A stretch of DNA of 64,000 nucleotides from Bradyrhizobium sp. CSS354 (GCF_029051725.1 NZ_JAACFU010000006.1:310001-374000), one strand, 5' to 3'; numbered from the stretch's first letter, positions 15,726 through 24,694 are shown. Translations and numbers: made by a program. The notes: generated by a model not told the origin, from the sequence alone.

Positions 15726-18089
15726 ATGCCCGTTGATACCGCCCGCCTCGACACATTGACCGCGCTCGCCCGTAAGGCGCTGTGGCTGTCGTCATGGACC
15801 ATCCATCACGCCAATCACATCCGCTCGAATGCGGACGGCCTCAAGGTCGGCGGACATCAGGCCTCGTCGGCCTCGCTCGCCACCATCATGTCGGCGCTGT
15901 ATTTCCACGTCCTGAAACCCGAAGATCGCGTCGCGGTGAAGCCGCATGCGAGCCCGGTGTTCCACGCCATCCAGTATCTGTTCGGCCGGCAGAGCCGCGA
16001 GAAGCTGGAGAATTTTCGTGGCTTCAAAGGCGCGCAGTCCTATCCCTCGCGCACCAAGGACGTCGACGACGTCGATTTCTCCACCGGCTCGGTCGGCCTC
16101 GGCGTCGCGCAGACGCTGTTCGCCTCGCTGGTGCAGGACTACGTCAAGGCGCATGGCTGGATGAAGGATCGCCGCGAGGGTCGGATGATCGCGCTGGTCG
16201 GCGACGCCGAGATGGACGAGGGCAACATTTTCGAGGCGCTGGCGGAGGGCTGGAAGCACGGCCTGCGCAACACCTGGTGGGTGGTCGACTACAACAGGCA
16301 GTCGCTGGACGCCGTCGTCCGCGAAGGCCTCTGGGAGAAGTTCGAGACCGTGTTCCGCAATTTCGGCTGGGACGTGGTGATCGTGAAGTACGGTCGCCTG
16401 ATGCGCGAGGCCTTTGCGGAAGCTGGCGGCGAGGCGTTGAAGCGTTGGATCGACAATTGCCCGAACGCGCTCTACGCCGCCTTGTGTTTCCAGGGCGGCG
16501 CGGCCTTCCGAAAACATCTTCATGACGAGATCGGCGATCAGGGCCCCATCACCAAGCTGATCGACAAGCGCAGCGACGAGGAGCTGCTCGCGCTGATGTC
16601 GAACCTCGGCGGCCACGACATGGCGAGCATGCTGGACGCCTTCGAATCCATCGATCACGATCGTCCGGTCTGCTTCATCGCCTACACCATCAAGGGCGTC
16701 GGCCTGCCGTTCCAGGGCCACAAGGACAATCACGCCGGCCTGATGACGGTCGCGCAGATGGAGAAATATCGCGACAGCCAGAACATCCGGCCCGGACACG
16801 AATGGGACAGATACGAGGGCCTCGCGCAAAGTGCCGCCGAGCTCGACGCCTTCCTCGCGCGCGTGCCGTTCAACCAGGACGGCCGCCGGCTCACCGCGCC
16901 TGTGATCGAGGTGCCGTCGCAGCTCGCCTTCAAGCCGGCGCCGCAGATGTCGACCCAGCAGGGTTTTGGGCTGGTGCTGAACGAGATCGCGCGCGGCGAC
17001 AGCGAGCTTGCCAGGCGCATCGTGACAACGTCGCCTGACGTCACCGTCTCGACCAATCTCGGTCCGTGGGTGAACCGGCGCGGCCTGTTCGCGCGCGGCG
17101 AGAAGGCGGACTTATTCCGCAGCGAGAAAATTCCATCCACCTTCAACTGGGACTTCTCGCCCAAGGGCCAGCATCTCGAACTCGGCATCGCCGAGATGAA
17201 CCTGTTCATCATGCTCTCGGCGCTCGGCCTGTCGCACCAGATCAACGGCGAGCGGCTGCTGCCGGTCGGTACGCTCTACGATCCCTTCATCGAGCGCGGT
17301 CTCGATGCGCTGAACTATGCCTGCTACCAGGATGCGCGCTTCATGGTGGCGGCGACCCCATCAGGGATCACGCTGGCGCCCGAAGGCGGCGCGCATCAGT
17401 CGATCGCAACGCCTCTGATCGGCATGGCGCAGGACGGCCTTGCCTCGTTCGAGCCGGCCTTCGTCGACGAGCTCGCCGTGATCATGGGGTGGGGATTCAA
17501 CCACATGCAGCGCGATCCGGGCGAGGGCGGCTCGGTCTATTTGCGGCTCTCGACGCGCAGCATCGAGCAGGCGCAGCGGATCATGACGCCCGAGCTCGCA
17601 CAGGGCATTACCGACGGCGCCTATTGGCTGCGCAAGCCGGGCCCCAACGCCGAAGCCGTCATCGCCTATACCGGCGCCGTTGCGCCGGAAGCGATCGAGG
17701 CGACCGGCTTCATCGGCGAGAGCCGGCGCGACATCGGGCTGCTCGCGATCACATCCGCGGATCGTCTGCATGCGGGGTGGACCGCCGCACGGAAATTGCG
17801 CCGTGATCGTAGAGGCGTGCAGCATCTCAGCCACATCGAAAGACTGCTCGCGCCGCTGCCGCGCGACTGCGGCATCGTGACCGTGATCGACGGCCATCCG
17901 GCGGCGCTCGGCTGGCTCGGCAGCGTCCGCGGCCATCGCGTCGAGGCGCTCGGCGTCGAGCAGTTCGGGCAGACCGGCACGATCGCCGACCTCTACCGCC
18001 ACCACGGCATCGACGCCAACGCCATCATCGATGCGGCCGAAAGCCTCACCACCGGCGCGCCGGTGCTGCATCGGAAGATGGCTGTTTAG
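15726..18089 (+). CDS. Thiamine-diphosphate enzyme of the AceE (homodimeric pyruvate dehydrogenase E1) / transketolase group
   Basis: A 787-residue protein with the AceE-like order of domains: N-terminal TPP-binding domain with GDAEMDEGN (Gly159, Asp160) and Asn190 in VVDYNRQSLD, a central pyrimidine-binding domain with LELGIAEMNLFIMLSALGLS, and a transketolase C-terminal domain. E. coli AceE is about 890 residues, so this is shorter. It decarboxylates a 2-oxo acid or transfers a two-carbon unit. It stands alone: no lipoyl E2 or E3 gene is near, so membership in a normal pyruvate dehydrogenase complex is doubtful. ATG at 15726 is preferred over the open frame upstream, which overlaps the promoter. 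An Lrp-type gene lies divergent and may regulate it. Confidence 0.8.
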   Translation: MPVDTARLDTLTALARKALWLSSWTIHHANHIRSNADGLKVGGHQASSASLATIMSALYFHVLKPEDRVAVKPHASPVFHAIQYLFGRQSREKLENFRGFKGAQSYPSRTKDVDDVDFSTGSVGLGVAQTLFASLVQDYVKAHGWMKDRREGRMIALVGDAEMDEGNIFEALAEGWKHGLRNTWWVVDYNRQSLDAVVREGLWEKFETVFRNFGWDVVIVKYGRLMREAFAEAGGEALKRWIDNCPNALYAALCFQGGAAFRKHLHDEIGDQGPITKLIDKRSDEELLALMSNLGGHDMASMLDAFESIDHDRPVCFIAYTIKGVGLPFQGHKDNHAGLMTVAQMEKYRDSQNIRPGHEWDRYEGLAQSAAELDAFLARVPFNQDGRRLTAPVIEVPSQLAFKPAPQMSTQQGFGLVLNEIARGDSELARRIVTTSPDVTVSTNLGPWVNRRGLFARGEKADLFRSEKIPSTFNWDFSPKGQHLELGIAEMNLFIMLSALGLSHQINGERLLPVGTLYDPFIERGLDALNYACYQDARFMVAATPSGITLAPEGGAHQSIATPLIGMAQDGLASFEPAFVDELAVIMGWGFNHMQRDPGEGGSVYLRLSTRSIEQAQRIMTPELAQGITDGAYWLRKPGPNAEAVIAYTGAVAPEAIEATGFIGESRRDIGLLAITSADRLHAGWTAARKLRRDRRGVQHLSHIERLLAPLPRDCGIVTVIDGHPAALGWLGSVRGHRVEALGVEQFGQTGTIADLYRHHGIDANAIIDAAESLTTGAPVLHRKMAV

Positions 18090-18094
18090 TTCTC

Positions 18095-18241
18095 GGTCGT
18101 CGTCCTGGCCTAGTGCGCAATTGCGCACGGGGGGCCAGGACCCATACGCCGCGGCAGTTGTTGCAGGCGGCAGGCGGTAGACGCAGAGCAAACTTAACTG
18201 GCCCCTGTGGTAATGGGTCCTGGCTTTCGCCAAGACGACGT
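18095..18241. repeat. Dispersed inverted repeat, family A copy 1, with a 16-bp palindrome in its left arm
   Basis: The right end (ATGGGTCCTGGCTTTCGCC) and the left end (GTCGTCCTGGCC ... GGCCAGGACCCATA) match the ends of the copies at 27635 and 35792. In this copy the CGAAAG centre of the left arm is replaced by a segment that includes GTGCGCAATTGCGCAC (18113-18128), a perfect 16-bp palindrome. The element fills about half of the 302-bp gap before the aldehyde dehydrogenase gene; I see nothing else in that gap. Confidence 0.7.
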
Positions 18242-18391
18242 CCACGGCCACCTTGCCTCGCTCCCGCCATCGGCTCATATAACCTCCGTCCGCCGCAATG
18301 CTGGCCCCGCATATGGCGGGTTCAATTGCCGGCGCTTTCGTGCAAGGATGCCTGCCGAAACGCCCCCCAAGCCCCCAAGAAGAGGTTCACT

Positions 18392-19822
18392 ATGGTCAAT
18401 CGCATGCAATTCTACATCGACGGCGCCTGGGTCGATCCCGCCGTCAAGAAGTCCACCGCCGTGGTCAATCCGGCGACGGAAGAGGCGATGTACGAGGTTG
18501 CGCTGGGCTCCAAGGCCGACGTTGACAAAGCCGTCGCCGCTGCCAAGCGCGCGTTCGTGACGTTCTCCCAGACCAGCCGTGACGAGCGCGTCGCGCTGCT
18601 CACCAAAGTCATCGAGATCTACAAGGGCCGTCTCAAGGAGATCGGTGCCGCCGTCTCCGACGAGATGGGCGCGCCGCTGCCGATGGCCGAAAAGCTCCAG
18701 GCCGGCGCCGGCCTTGGTCACCTCATGACCACGCTCGACGTGCTCAAGAACTATCATTTCGAGGAACCGGTCGGCACCGCCATGGTGCTGCGTGAGCCGG
18801 TTGGTGTGGTCGGCATGATCACGCCCTGGAACTGGCCGCTCAACCAGATCGCCTGCAAGGTCGCGCCCGCGCTCGCCGCCGGCTGCACCATGATCCTGAA
18901 GCCGTCGGAGTTCACCCCGACCTCGGCGCTGATCTTCGCGGAAATCCTCCATGAAGCCGGCGTGCCGAAGGGCGTGTTCAACCTCGTCAACGGTCTCGGC
19001 CCCGAGGTCGGCGCTGCCATGAGCGAGCATCCCGACATCGACATGATCTCGTTCACCGGCTCGACCCGCGCCGGTATCGACGTGGCCAAGCGTGCGGCAC
19101 CGACCGTGAAGCGCGTCAGCCAGGAGCTCGGTGGCAAGTCGCCGAACGTCATCCTCGAAGGCGCCGACCTCACGAAGGCGGTGACCGGTGGCGTCATGCA
19201 CATGTTCAACAACTCCGGCCAGTCCTGCAACGCGCCCTCGCGCATGATCGTGCCGGCCTCGAAGATGAAGGAAGTCGCCGCGATCGCGAAGGCTGTCGCC
19301 GACAAGACCAAGGCGGGCGATCCGCGCGCCGAAGGCACCACCATCGGTCCCGTGGTCAACCGCGGCCAGTGGGACAAGATCCAGGGCCTGATCAAGAAGG
19401 GCATCGACGAGGGCGCAACGCTCGTGTCGGGCGGCCCGGGCCTGCCCGAGGGCGTCAACAAGGGCTTCTATGTCCGCCCGACCATCTTCGCCGATGTCAC
19501 CCCCGACATGACGATTGCGCGTGAAGAGATCTTCGGACCGGTGCTGACCATCATCGGCGCCAAGGACGAAGCCGAGGCCGTGCACATCGCCAACGACACG
19601 CCCTATGGGCTTGCCGGCTACGTCACCGGTGCGTCCGTCGAGGACGCCAAGCGCGTCGGTCGTCAGATCCGCGCCGGCAACGTCAATCTGCAGGGCGTGC
19701 CCAACGACCGCTCTGCGCCGTTCGGCGGCTACAAGCAGTCCGGCAACGGCCGCGAGTGGGGCAAGTACGGCCTCGAGGATTTCCTCGAAGTGAAGGCGGT
19801 TGCGGGCTTCAACGCGGCGTAG
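18392..19822 (+). CDS. NAD(P)-dependent aldehyde dehydrogenase
   Basis: The 476-residue enzyme has the complete aldehyde dehydrogenase fold and catalytic residues: Glu245 in SQELGGKSP and nucleophile Cys279 in SGQSCNAPSR, 34 residues apart as in the family, and the NAD-binding ITPWNWPLNQ and FTGSTRAG motifs. It oxidises an aldehyde to the carboxylic acid in the cytoplasm. The ATG at 18392 begins the normal MVNRMQFYIDGAWV N-terminus; the longer open frame upstream lies in repeat DNA. It stands alone and is followed by a clear terminator. The aldehyde substrate is not evident; sugar-acid genes follow downstream. Confidence 0.92.
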   Translation: MVNRMQFYIDGAWVDPAVKKSTAVVNPATEEAMYEVALGSKADVDKAVAAAKRAFVTFSQTSRDERVALLTKVIEIYKGRLKEIGAAVSDEMGAPLPMAEKLQAGAGLGHLMTTLDVLKNYHFEEPVGTAMVLREPVGVVGMITPWNWPLNQIACKVAPALAAGCTMILKPSEFTPTSALIFAEILHEAGVPKGVFNLVNGLGPEVGAAMSEHPDIDMISFTGSTRAGIDVAKRAAPTVKRVSQELGGKSPNVILEGADLTKAVTGGVMHMFNNSGQSCNAPSRMIVPASKMKEVAAIAKAVADKTKAGDPRAEGTTIGPVVNRGQWDKIQGLIKKGIDEGATLVSGGPGLPEGVNKGFYVRPTIFADVTPDMTIAREEIFGPVLTIIGAKDEAEAVHIANDTPYGLAGYVTGASVEDAKRVGRQIRAGNVNLQGVPNDRSAPFGGYKQSGNGREWGKYGLEDFLEVKAVAGFNAA

Positions 19823-19845
19823 GTTTTAGCGCCTTGGTAAACATG

Positions 19846-19877
19846 ACGCCGGAGCGGGAAACCGCTCCGGCGTTTTT
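19846..19877 (+). terminator. Rho-independent terminator of the aldehyde dehydrogenase gene
   Basis: ACGCCGGAGCGG pairs perfectly with CCGCTCCGGCGT around a GAAA tetraloop and is followed by TTTTT. It begins 24 bp after the stop codon. Confidence 0.93.
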
Positions 19878-19888
19878 GTTCTATCTTT

Positions 19889-19974
19889 CGTCATTGCGAG
19901 GAGCGTAGCGACGAAGCAATCCAGGCTGCCTCCGCGGAAAGATTCTGGATTGCTTCGCTTCGCTCGCAATGACG
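19889..19974. repeat. Dispersed inverted repeat, family B copy 1
   Basis: The element runs from CGTCATTGCGAGGAGCG to CGCTCGCAATGACG, with inner arms GAAGCAATCCAG and CTGGATTGCTTC. It is shared with copies at 34841-34964 and 41460-41545. It sits between the aldehyde dehydrogenase terminator and the convergent lactonase gene. Confidence 0.75.
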
Positions 19975-19995
19975 AGAGGCGTGACGGCGGCGAAA

Positions 19996-20982
19996 CTATC
20001 CTCCCGCCGCGCCCTGCGTGTTCACATACAACGCGTAGATCGACTGGCTCGCGGCCATGAACAGGCGGTTGCGCTTGACGCCGCCGAAGCAGAGATTGGC
20101 GCAGCGCTCGGGCAGCGCGATGCGGCCGATCATGAGGCCGTCGGGCGCGAACACCACGACCCCGTCGAGCTCGGGATCGCCCATGCCCCAGCCGCACCAG
20201 AGATTCCCGTCGATGTCGCAGCGCATGCCGTCCGGCGTGCCCGGGCCCGCGTCGATGAAGACTCGCTTGTTCGAGATCGTGGTGCCGTCCGCCGAGACGT
20301 CATAGGCGAGGATCTTGCGGTTCGGCACGCCGCGTGATTCCACGACGTAGAGGATTTTCTCGTCCGGCGAGAAGCACAGCCCGTTCGGCCCGAGCACGCC
20401 TTCGGCAACGGTGGTCGCCTTGCCGGTCGCGGGATCGAGCCGGTAGACGTTCGGCTCGATCTCGGGCTCGGCCTTGTAGCCCTCGTAATTGCCGAGCAGG
20501 CCGAAGGTGGGATCGGTGAACCAGACCGCGCCGTCGGACTTCACCACGACATCGTTCGGCGAATTGAGCTTCTTGCCGCCGAACGAGTCCATCAGCACGG
20601 TGATCTCGCCGTCGTATTCGGTGCGGGTCACGCGGCGCCCGCCATGCTCGCAGGTGACGAGCCGGCCTTGGCGATCCCTGGTGTTGCCGTTGGCGAAATT
20701 GGACGGTTTGCGGAACACGCTGACGGCGCCGGTCTCCTCTTCCCATTTGACAATGCGCTGGTTGGGGATGTCGCTGCACAGGAGATAGCGCCCGTCGCCG
20801 AACCACACCGGACCCTCGGCCCAGCGCAGGCCGGTCGTCAGCCGCTCCACCGCCGAGAGTTTCAGCCAGTATTTTTCGAAGCGGGGGTCGAGGGCGCGGA
20901 TCGCTGGATCGGGGTAATAGGTCGCCGGCCGCCAGCCTTGCTGCGATCCTTGGTTCTGGGACGATGCATCGTTCATGTGCAA
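19996..20982 (-). CDS. SMP-30/gluconolactonase-family lactonase
   Basis: A 328-residue six-bladed propeller with the metal and active-site motifs of the gluconolactonase branch: AEGPVWFGDG (Glu ligand), NSPNDVVV (Asn), GPNGLCFSPDE and GTPDGMRCDIDGN (Asp). It should hydrolyse a sugar lactone to the open aldonic or aldaric acid. The gene is divergent, across 85 bp, from a uronate-dehydrogenase-like gene whose product is itself an aldarolactone. That makes hydrolysis of this lactone a reasonable role, by inference. Start could be Met1 (20982) or Met3. No signal peptide is evident. Confidence 0.85.
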   Translation of the reverse strand: MHMNDASSQNQGSQQGWRPATYYPDPAIRALDPRFEKYWLKLSAVERLTTGLRWAEGPVWFGDGRYLLCSDIPNQRIVKWEEETGAVSVFRKPSNFANGNTRDRQGRLVTCEHGGRRVTRTEYDGEITVLMDSFGGKKLNSPNDVVVKSDGAVWFTDPTFGLLGNYEGYKAEPEIEPNVYRLDPATGKATTVAEGVLGPNGLCFSPDEKILYVVESRGVPNRKILAYDVSADGTTISNKRVFIDAGPGTPDGMRCDIDGNLWCGWGMGDPELDGVVVFAPDGLMIGRIALPERCANLCFGGVKRNRLFMAASQSIYALYVNTQGAAGG

Positions 20983-21067
20983 TTCTCGTTGTTGCGTTCC
21001 CTCTGTCCAAGTCTGCTAGCATCAGATATCTACGGCCGCAAATCGGTCGCTACATACGAGGACAGAC

Positions 21068-21892
21068 ATGCCGCGCATTTTGATGACGGGAGCTTCGGGC
21101 GGGATTGGAACGCGTTTGCGACAACTGTTGCCGCCGATCTATCCGGACCTGCTGCTCAGCGACATCCGCCCGCCGGCCGATCTCGGCCCCAACGAGCAAT
21201 TCAAGGCGGCGGACCTCTCTGACTTGGCGCAGTGCGAGGCGATCTGCGAGGGCGTCGACGGCATCATCCATTTCGGCGGCTATTCGGTCGAAGGTCCCTG
21301 GAACGACATCCTCCAGGCCAACATCATCGGCGGCTACAATCTGTTCGAGGCCGCGTACCGCAAGGGCGTCAAGCGCGTGGTGTTCGCCTCCTCGAACCAT
21401 GCCGTCGGATTCTATCCCCGCCACCACAAGATCGGCACCGACGTGACCCCGCGCCCCGACGGCCGCTATGGCGTCAGCAAGGTGTTCGGCGAAGCGGTCG
21501 GCGCGCTCTATGCCGACAAGCATGGGCTCAAGGTGACTTGCCTTCGCATTGGCAATTTCGGCGACGTGCCGCTGGACCTTCGCCGGATCTCGATCTGGCT
21601 CAAGCCGGAAGATCTGGTGCAGCTCTGCCAGATCGGGCTCGAGCATCCCGACATTCATTTCGAGGTGTTCTACGGCGTGTCCCTGAACGAGCGTGCCTGG
21701 TGGGACAACCACCGCGCCTACGAGTTCGGCTACCGCCCGACGGGGCGCTCCGAGGACCACGTGGCGTATGCGATGGCGGAGCAGGCCAAGCTGAAGCCCG
21801 ATCCGGTCGGCGATTACTATCAGGGCGGCGCGTTCTGCAGCAACGAGTTCGACGGCGACACAAGTCGCATCATCGATTGGAATAAGCGGTAG
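21068..21892 (+). CDS. udh: Uronate dehydrogenase-like NAD-dependent SDR enzyme
   Basis: The 274-residue protein is an extended short-chain dehydrogenase. The NAD motif TGASGGIG is at residues 7-14 and the catalytic set is Ser108/Ser109, Tyr134 and Lys138 (FASSNHAVGFYP and RYGVSKVFGE). The pattern GPNEQF, GIIHFGG, ILQANIIGGYNLFEAA, RWWDN-type AWWDN and GGAFCSN closely follows Agrobacterium uronate dehydrogenase, as recalled. That enzyme oxidises galacturonate or glucuronate to the aldarolactone. GAGGACAG precedes the ATG. With the divergent lactonase it would give an oxidative uronate route to aldarate. The specificity is inferred. Confidence 0.78.
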   Translation: MPRILMTGASGGIGTRLRQLLPPIYPDLLLSDIRPPADLGPNEQFKAADLSDLAQCEAICEGVDGIIHFGGYSVEGPWNDILQANIIGGYNLFEAAYRKGVKRVVFASSNHAVGFYPRHHKIGTDVTPRPDGRYGVSKVFGEAVGALYADKHGLKVTCLRIGNFGDVPLDLRRISIWLKPEDLVQLCQIGLEHPDIHFEVFYGVSLNERAWWDNHRAYEFGYRPTGRSEDHVAYAMAEQAKLKPDPVGDYYQGGAFCSNEFDGDTSRIIDWNKR

Positions 21893-21908
21893 AAGCGCAT
21901 TCGCAAAT

Positions 21909-21934
21909 CTAGGGCGTCGAAATCGACGCCCTAG
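21909..21934. terminator. Perfect hairpin between convergent udh and MFS genes
   Basis: CTAGGGCGTCG pairs with CGACGCCCTAG around AAAT. The right arm includes the stop codon of the leftward MFS gene. There is no T-run on either side, so it may act as a weak bidirectional or Rho-assisted terminator. Confidence 0.5.
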
Positions 21935-23202
21935 ACAACGCGCTTGCCGGCCTGGGCCGCGATGGGCCTCTGTACGAAGTACATCAGGATCAGGGAAATC
22001 ACGGCCGTCGTCACGACGACGTATCCCAGCCGGTCGAAATGCCGCAGCGTACCGTCGGGGTCCTGCGCGATGAGCGCGGCGGCGAGCACGGAGCCGAGCC
22101 CGCCGGAGAGCTGTTGCAGCGACGTGCCGACCGCGCTGAAGGAGCCGCGTTGCGCCGGCTCGGGGATTGCGGAAATCAGCGCCTGCGACGGAATCATGCG
22201 GGAGAAGATGCCGACGAACATCAGGACGTTGACCAGGATCGCGACCGTCAGGCTCACCTCGCCGAGATGGGTGTAGATCAGCACCATGACGATGGACATG
22301 GCGCTACCGAAGACGAAGGTGGGGTATTTGCCGAAGGCATCGCTCGCGCGTCCCACCAGCGGGCCGATGACAATGCTGAACAGGCCGGAGACGAGATAGA
22401 TCGTCGGCAGATGCACGGTATCGATGCCGAGATTGTGCACGGTGTAGGCGCTGCCGAACGGCATCAGCATGTAGCCGCCGGTCGCCAGCAGGGTCGTTAC
22501 CGAAAACGCCATCCAATAACGCGGCTGCGAGACAGTCGCGATCAGATGCCGGAACGGATTTCTATCCTGCTTCAGCCCGAGATGGCCGTTCACCGGCTTC
22601 ATCAGGAACATCACGGCGGCCATCCCGATCACCGACAGGCCGACCAGTGCGCCGAACGCGACGTGCCAGTTCCACTGGTTGGCGAGGAAAAGACCCGCCG
22701 GGATGCCCAGCACCTGGCTCGCGGCGAAGGCGGTCTGCACGAAACCCATGACGCGGCCGCGCAATTGCAGCGTAAACAGATCGGTCACGATGGCGAGCAC
22801 GACCGAACCGATCACGCCGCCGAACAGGCCGGTCACGATCCGCCCCAGCAGCAACAGATGATAGTTGGGCGCGATCGCGCACAGCGCCGTGCCAAGGGTA
22901 AAGCCGGCATAGAAGAACAACAGTAGCCGCTTGCGATCGAACCGGTCGGCAAACCCGGCCGCCAGGATGCCGGAAATTCCCGCGCTGAACGCATAGGCCG
23001 AGACCGCCACCCCAAACTGAGCGGCCGATATATCGAGCGCCGGCATCATGATGGCGCCGAGCGGCGACATGATCATGAAATCGATGATGATCGTGAACTG
23101 GACCAGCGCCAGCAGCGCAACGAGGATCGCCTGGTAGCGCGAAAAGCCGCGGGATCGCTCCTGCGGCTCGACGATCGGCTCGGTGAGGGTTTGTTCGGTC
23201 AT
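21931..23202 (-). CDS. Major facilitator superfamily transporter (DHA1-like)
   Basis: The 423-residue membrane protein has about 12 hydrophobic helices. After an N-terminal cytoplasmic stretch it shows the first helix ending in IIDFMIMSPLG, the loop motif GFADRFDRKRLLLF typical of MFS loop 2-3, and a second half starting near RNPFRHLIATVSQPRYWMAF. This pattern fits proton-coupled exporters of sugars or drugs (AraJ/YdhP-like). It is convergent with udh and not obviously tied to it. The substrate is not predictable. Confidence 0.87.
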   Translation of the reverse strand: MTEQTLTEPIVEPQERSRGFSRYQAILVALLALVQFTIIIDFMIMSPLGAIMMPALDISAAQFGVAVSAYAFSAGISGILAAGFADRFDRKRLLLFFYAGFTLGTALCAIAPNYHLLLLGRIVTGLFGGVIGSVVLAIVTDLFTLQLRGRVMGFVQTAFAASQVLGIPAGLFLANQWNWHVAFGALVGLSVIGMAAVMFLMKPVNGHLGLKQDRNPFRHLIATVSQPRYWMAFSVTTLLATGGYMLMPFGSAYTVHNLGIDTVHLPTIYLVSGLFSIVIGPLVGRASDAFGKYPTFVFGSAMSIVMVLIYTHLGEVSLTVAILVNVLMFVGIFSRMIPSQALISAIPEPAQRGSFSAVGTSLQQLSGGLGSVLAAALIAQDPDGTLRHFDRLGYVVVTTAVISLILMYFVQRPIAAQAGKRVV

Positions 23203-23501
23203 GGCATTTCAGTCGGGAGGGGATAGGGGAAGAACGTGCGATTCGCCGCTGGGCGCCGGTCCTATCTATTTCCGACGGCGCACTATTTCGATGGGTTGAC
23301 AAAAGGTTTTGATGGCAATCTCGACGCGGTGCCTCGGTTCACTGAGAACGAGCGCATGCAAGGGCTGAGCTTTGGCTTGGCCACCCTGCCCATTGATCTA
23401 GGTCAACCTTGCCTTCGGCATTTGCTTCTCGATCAGCGCGATCGCATTTCGGCAACCGGTGCCTCGATTACGGTTCGATTGCGGCAGCGCGAGTCAGGAC
23501 A
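23203..23501. other. 299-bp gap with no recognised gene
   Basis: The region lies between the start of the leftward MFS gene and the start of the small exported-protein gene, so it should hold two divergent promoters. A TTGACA box is present at 23296-23301, but I find no convincing -10 at the right spacing. No repeat or strong hairpin was found. Confidence 0.4.
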
Positions 23502-23915
23502 ATGAAAATCAAATTGCGAGCCGTCGTACTGCTCACGCTGATCATGTCGGGCCCGGCGCGAGCCGCGATGCTCAGCGACGCCGAGGCGACGTTTCTCGAC
23601 CAGCTTGTCACCGCGTCCGCGGTGCTCGAACAACGATGCACTGGCTACGAGGTCAATGGTGCCGGCAGTGTCCAGCTCGGCGCCCGACTTCTCGGCAGCA
23701 CGGATGCCGCGATGGCGATGATCGACGCCTATGCTGCGGCCATCAAGGCCCGCGATGGCGAGACCTCCGATCCCGGCAAATTCCGCCTGGAGGTGTCCGA
23801 CGCGGCCGTCAAAGCGTTCAGGCGTGTCCGGGCGGACCTGATCAGAGACCCGAAAGGCGCCTGCGCTGCCTATGGCGATACCGGCGTGGAGCGCGGCCTG
23901 CTGAGGCGGTACTGA
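23502..23915 (+). CDS. Small exported protein of unknown function
   Basis: I do not recognise the family. The 137-residue protein begins MKIKLRAVVLLTLIMSG with cleavage likely after PARAA near residue 22, so it should be periplasmic. The mature part is mostly helical and has two cysteines (in EQRCTGYEV and KGACAAYGD) that could form one disulphide. AGGAC lies just before the ATG. An upstream in-frame ATG at 23409 is possible but would bury the signal peptide. It ends 40 bp from the convergent GntR gene. Confidence 0.65.
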   Translation: MKIKLRAVVLLTLIMSGPARAAMLSDAEATFLDQLVTASAVLEQRCTGYEVNGAGSVQLGARLLGSTDAAMAMIDAYAAAIKARDGETSDPGKFRLEVSDAAVKAFRRVRADLIRDPKGACAAYGDTGVERGLLRRY

Positions 23916-23955
23916 ACGCGCGTCTTGACCCGCCACGGGCGGATGGACAAGAGCG

Positions 23956-24639
23956 CTAGCGCTCAGCCTCACCGGCGATCCTTGCCAGATAGTCCATCTT
24001 GCTGAATCGCATATGGTCGACACAGAGCTGCGCCAGCGCCCAGCTGTCGCGGCCTTTCAACAGCTCGATCATCAACTCGTGCTGGCGCCGTGATTGCGCG
24101 AGGCCGTCTCGGTCGGCGAGGTTCTTGGCGCGCATCGGCAGCGTGAGGTTCATGTAGTCCTGGAGCGAGCGCACCAGATAGGGATTGCCGCAGGCTGAGA
24201 ACAGCGCGAGGTGGAAGGCGTCGTTGGCTTCGTGAATGCCGCGCAGGTCCTGCAAATCCGCTCTCGCGCAATATTGCCGTTGCAACGCGGAGAGCTCGTC
24301 GATCAGGCCTTGCTGTGCGGGCAGGGGGATCATCAGCGCCGCCTGTCGCGTCAGCATCTCACGCACCTCGTAGATCTGCCGCACCTCTTCGGCCGAATAG
24401 AAACGCACGGTGGCGCCGACATTCTTCTCGCGGCGGACGATGCCGCGGCGCTCCGCATCCACCAGCGCCTGGCGCACGAAGTGCCGCGAGGTGCCGTAAG
24501 CCGACATCAGCGCGTCCTCGGTCAGGCGCGCGCCGGGCGCGAGGCGGCCGAAGATGATGTCCTCCTCGAGCCGCGCGACGATGTCGTCCGGATCGTCGCG
24601 CCGGATCGTGATGGCGTCTGCGGTGTGAGTGTCGGACAT
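23956..24639 (-). CDS. GntR-family regulator (FCD/FadR-type)
   Basis: The 227-residue protein has an N-terminal winged helix (about residues 20-85, with RLTEDALMSAYGTSRHFVRQAL) and a C-terminal FCD ligand-binding domain with the histidine-bearing segments EANDAFHLALF and RRQHELMIELL that hold a metal and an organic acid. FCD regulators usually repress genes for sugar-acid use. It is divergent from the IlvD/Edd-type dehydratase and TRAP genes across a gap with inverted repeats. The start at 24639 (MSDTHTAD) is preferred; the frame is open to 24714, but that would cover the operator. Confidence 0.9.
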   Translation of the reverse strand: MSDTHTADAITIRRDDPDDIVARLEEDIIFGRLAPGARLTEDALMSAYGTSRHFVRQALVDAERRGIVRREKNVGATVRFYSAEEVRQIYEVREMLTRQAALMIPLPAQQGLIDELSALQRQYCARADLQDLRGIHEANDAFHLALFSACGNPYLVRSLQDYMNLTLPMRAKNLADRDGLAQSRRQHELMIELLKGRDSWALAQLCVDHMRFSKMDYLARIAGEAER

Positions 24640-24694
24640 GCCCTCGGCCTTCCGGCGCTTGGCCGGTCCGTCCTGTGGAGCAGGGAAGGCTCGG

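Noticed and set aside
21909-21934. Classical intrinsic terminator
   Set aside because: The hairpin is perfect, but there is no T-run on either strand, so it is listed only as a hairpin with possible termination role.
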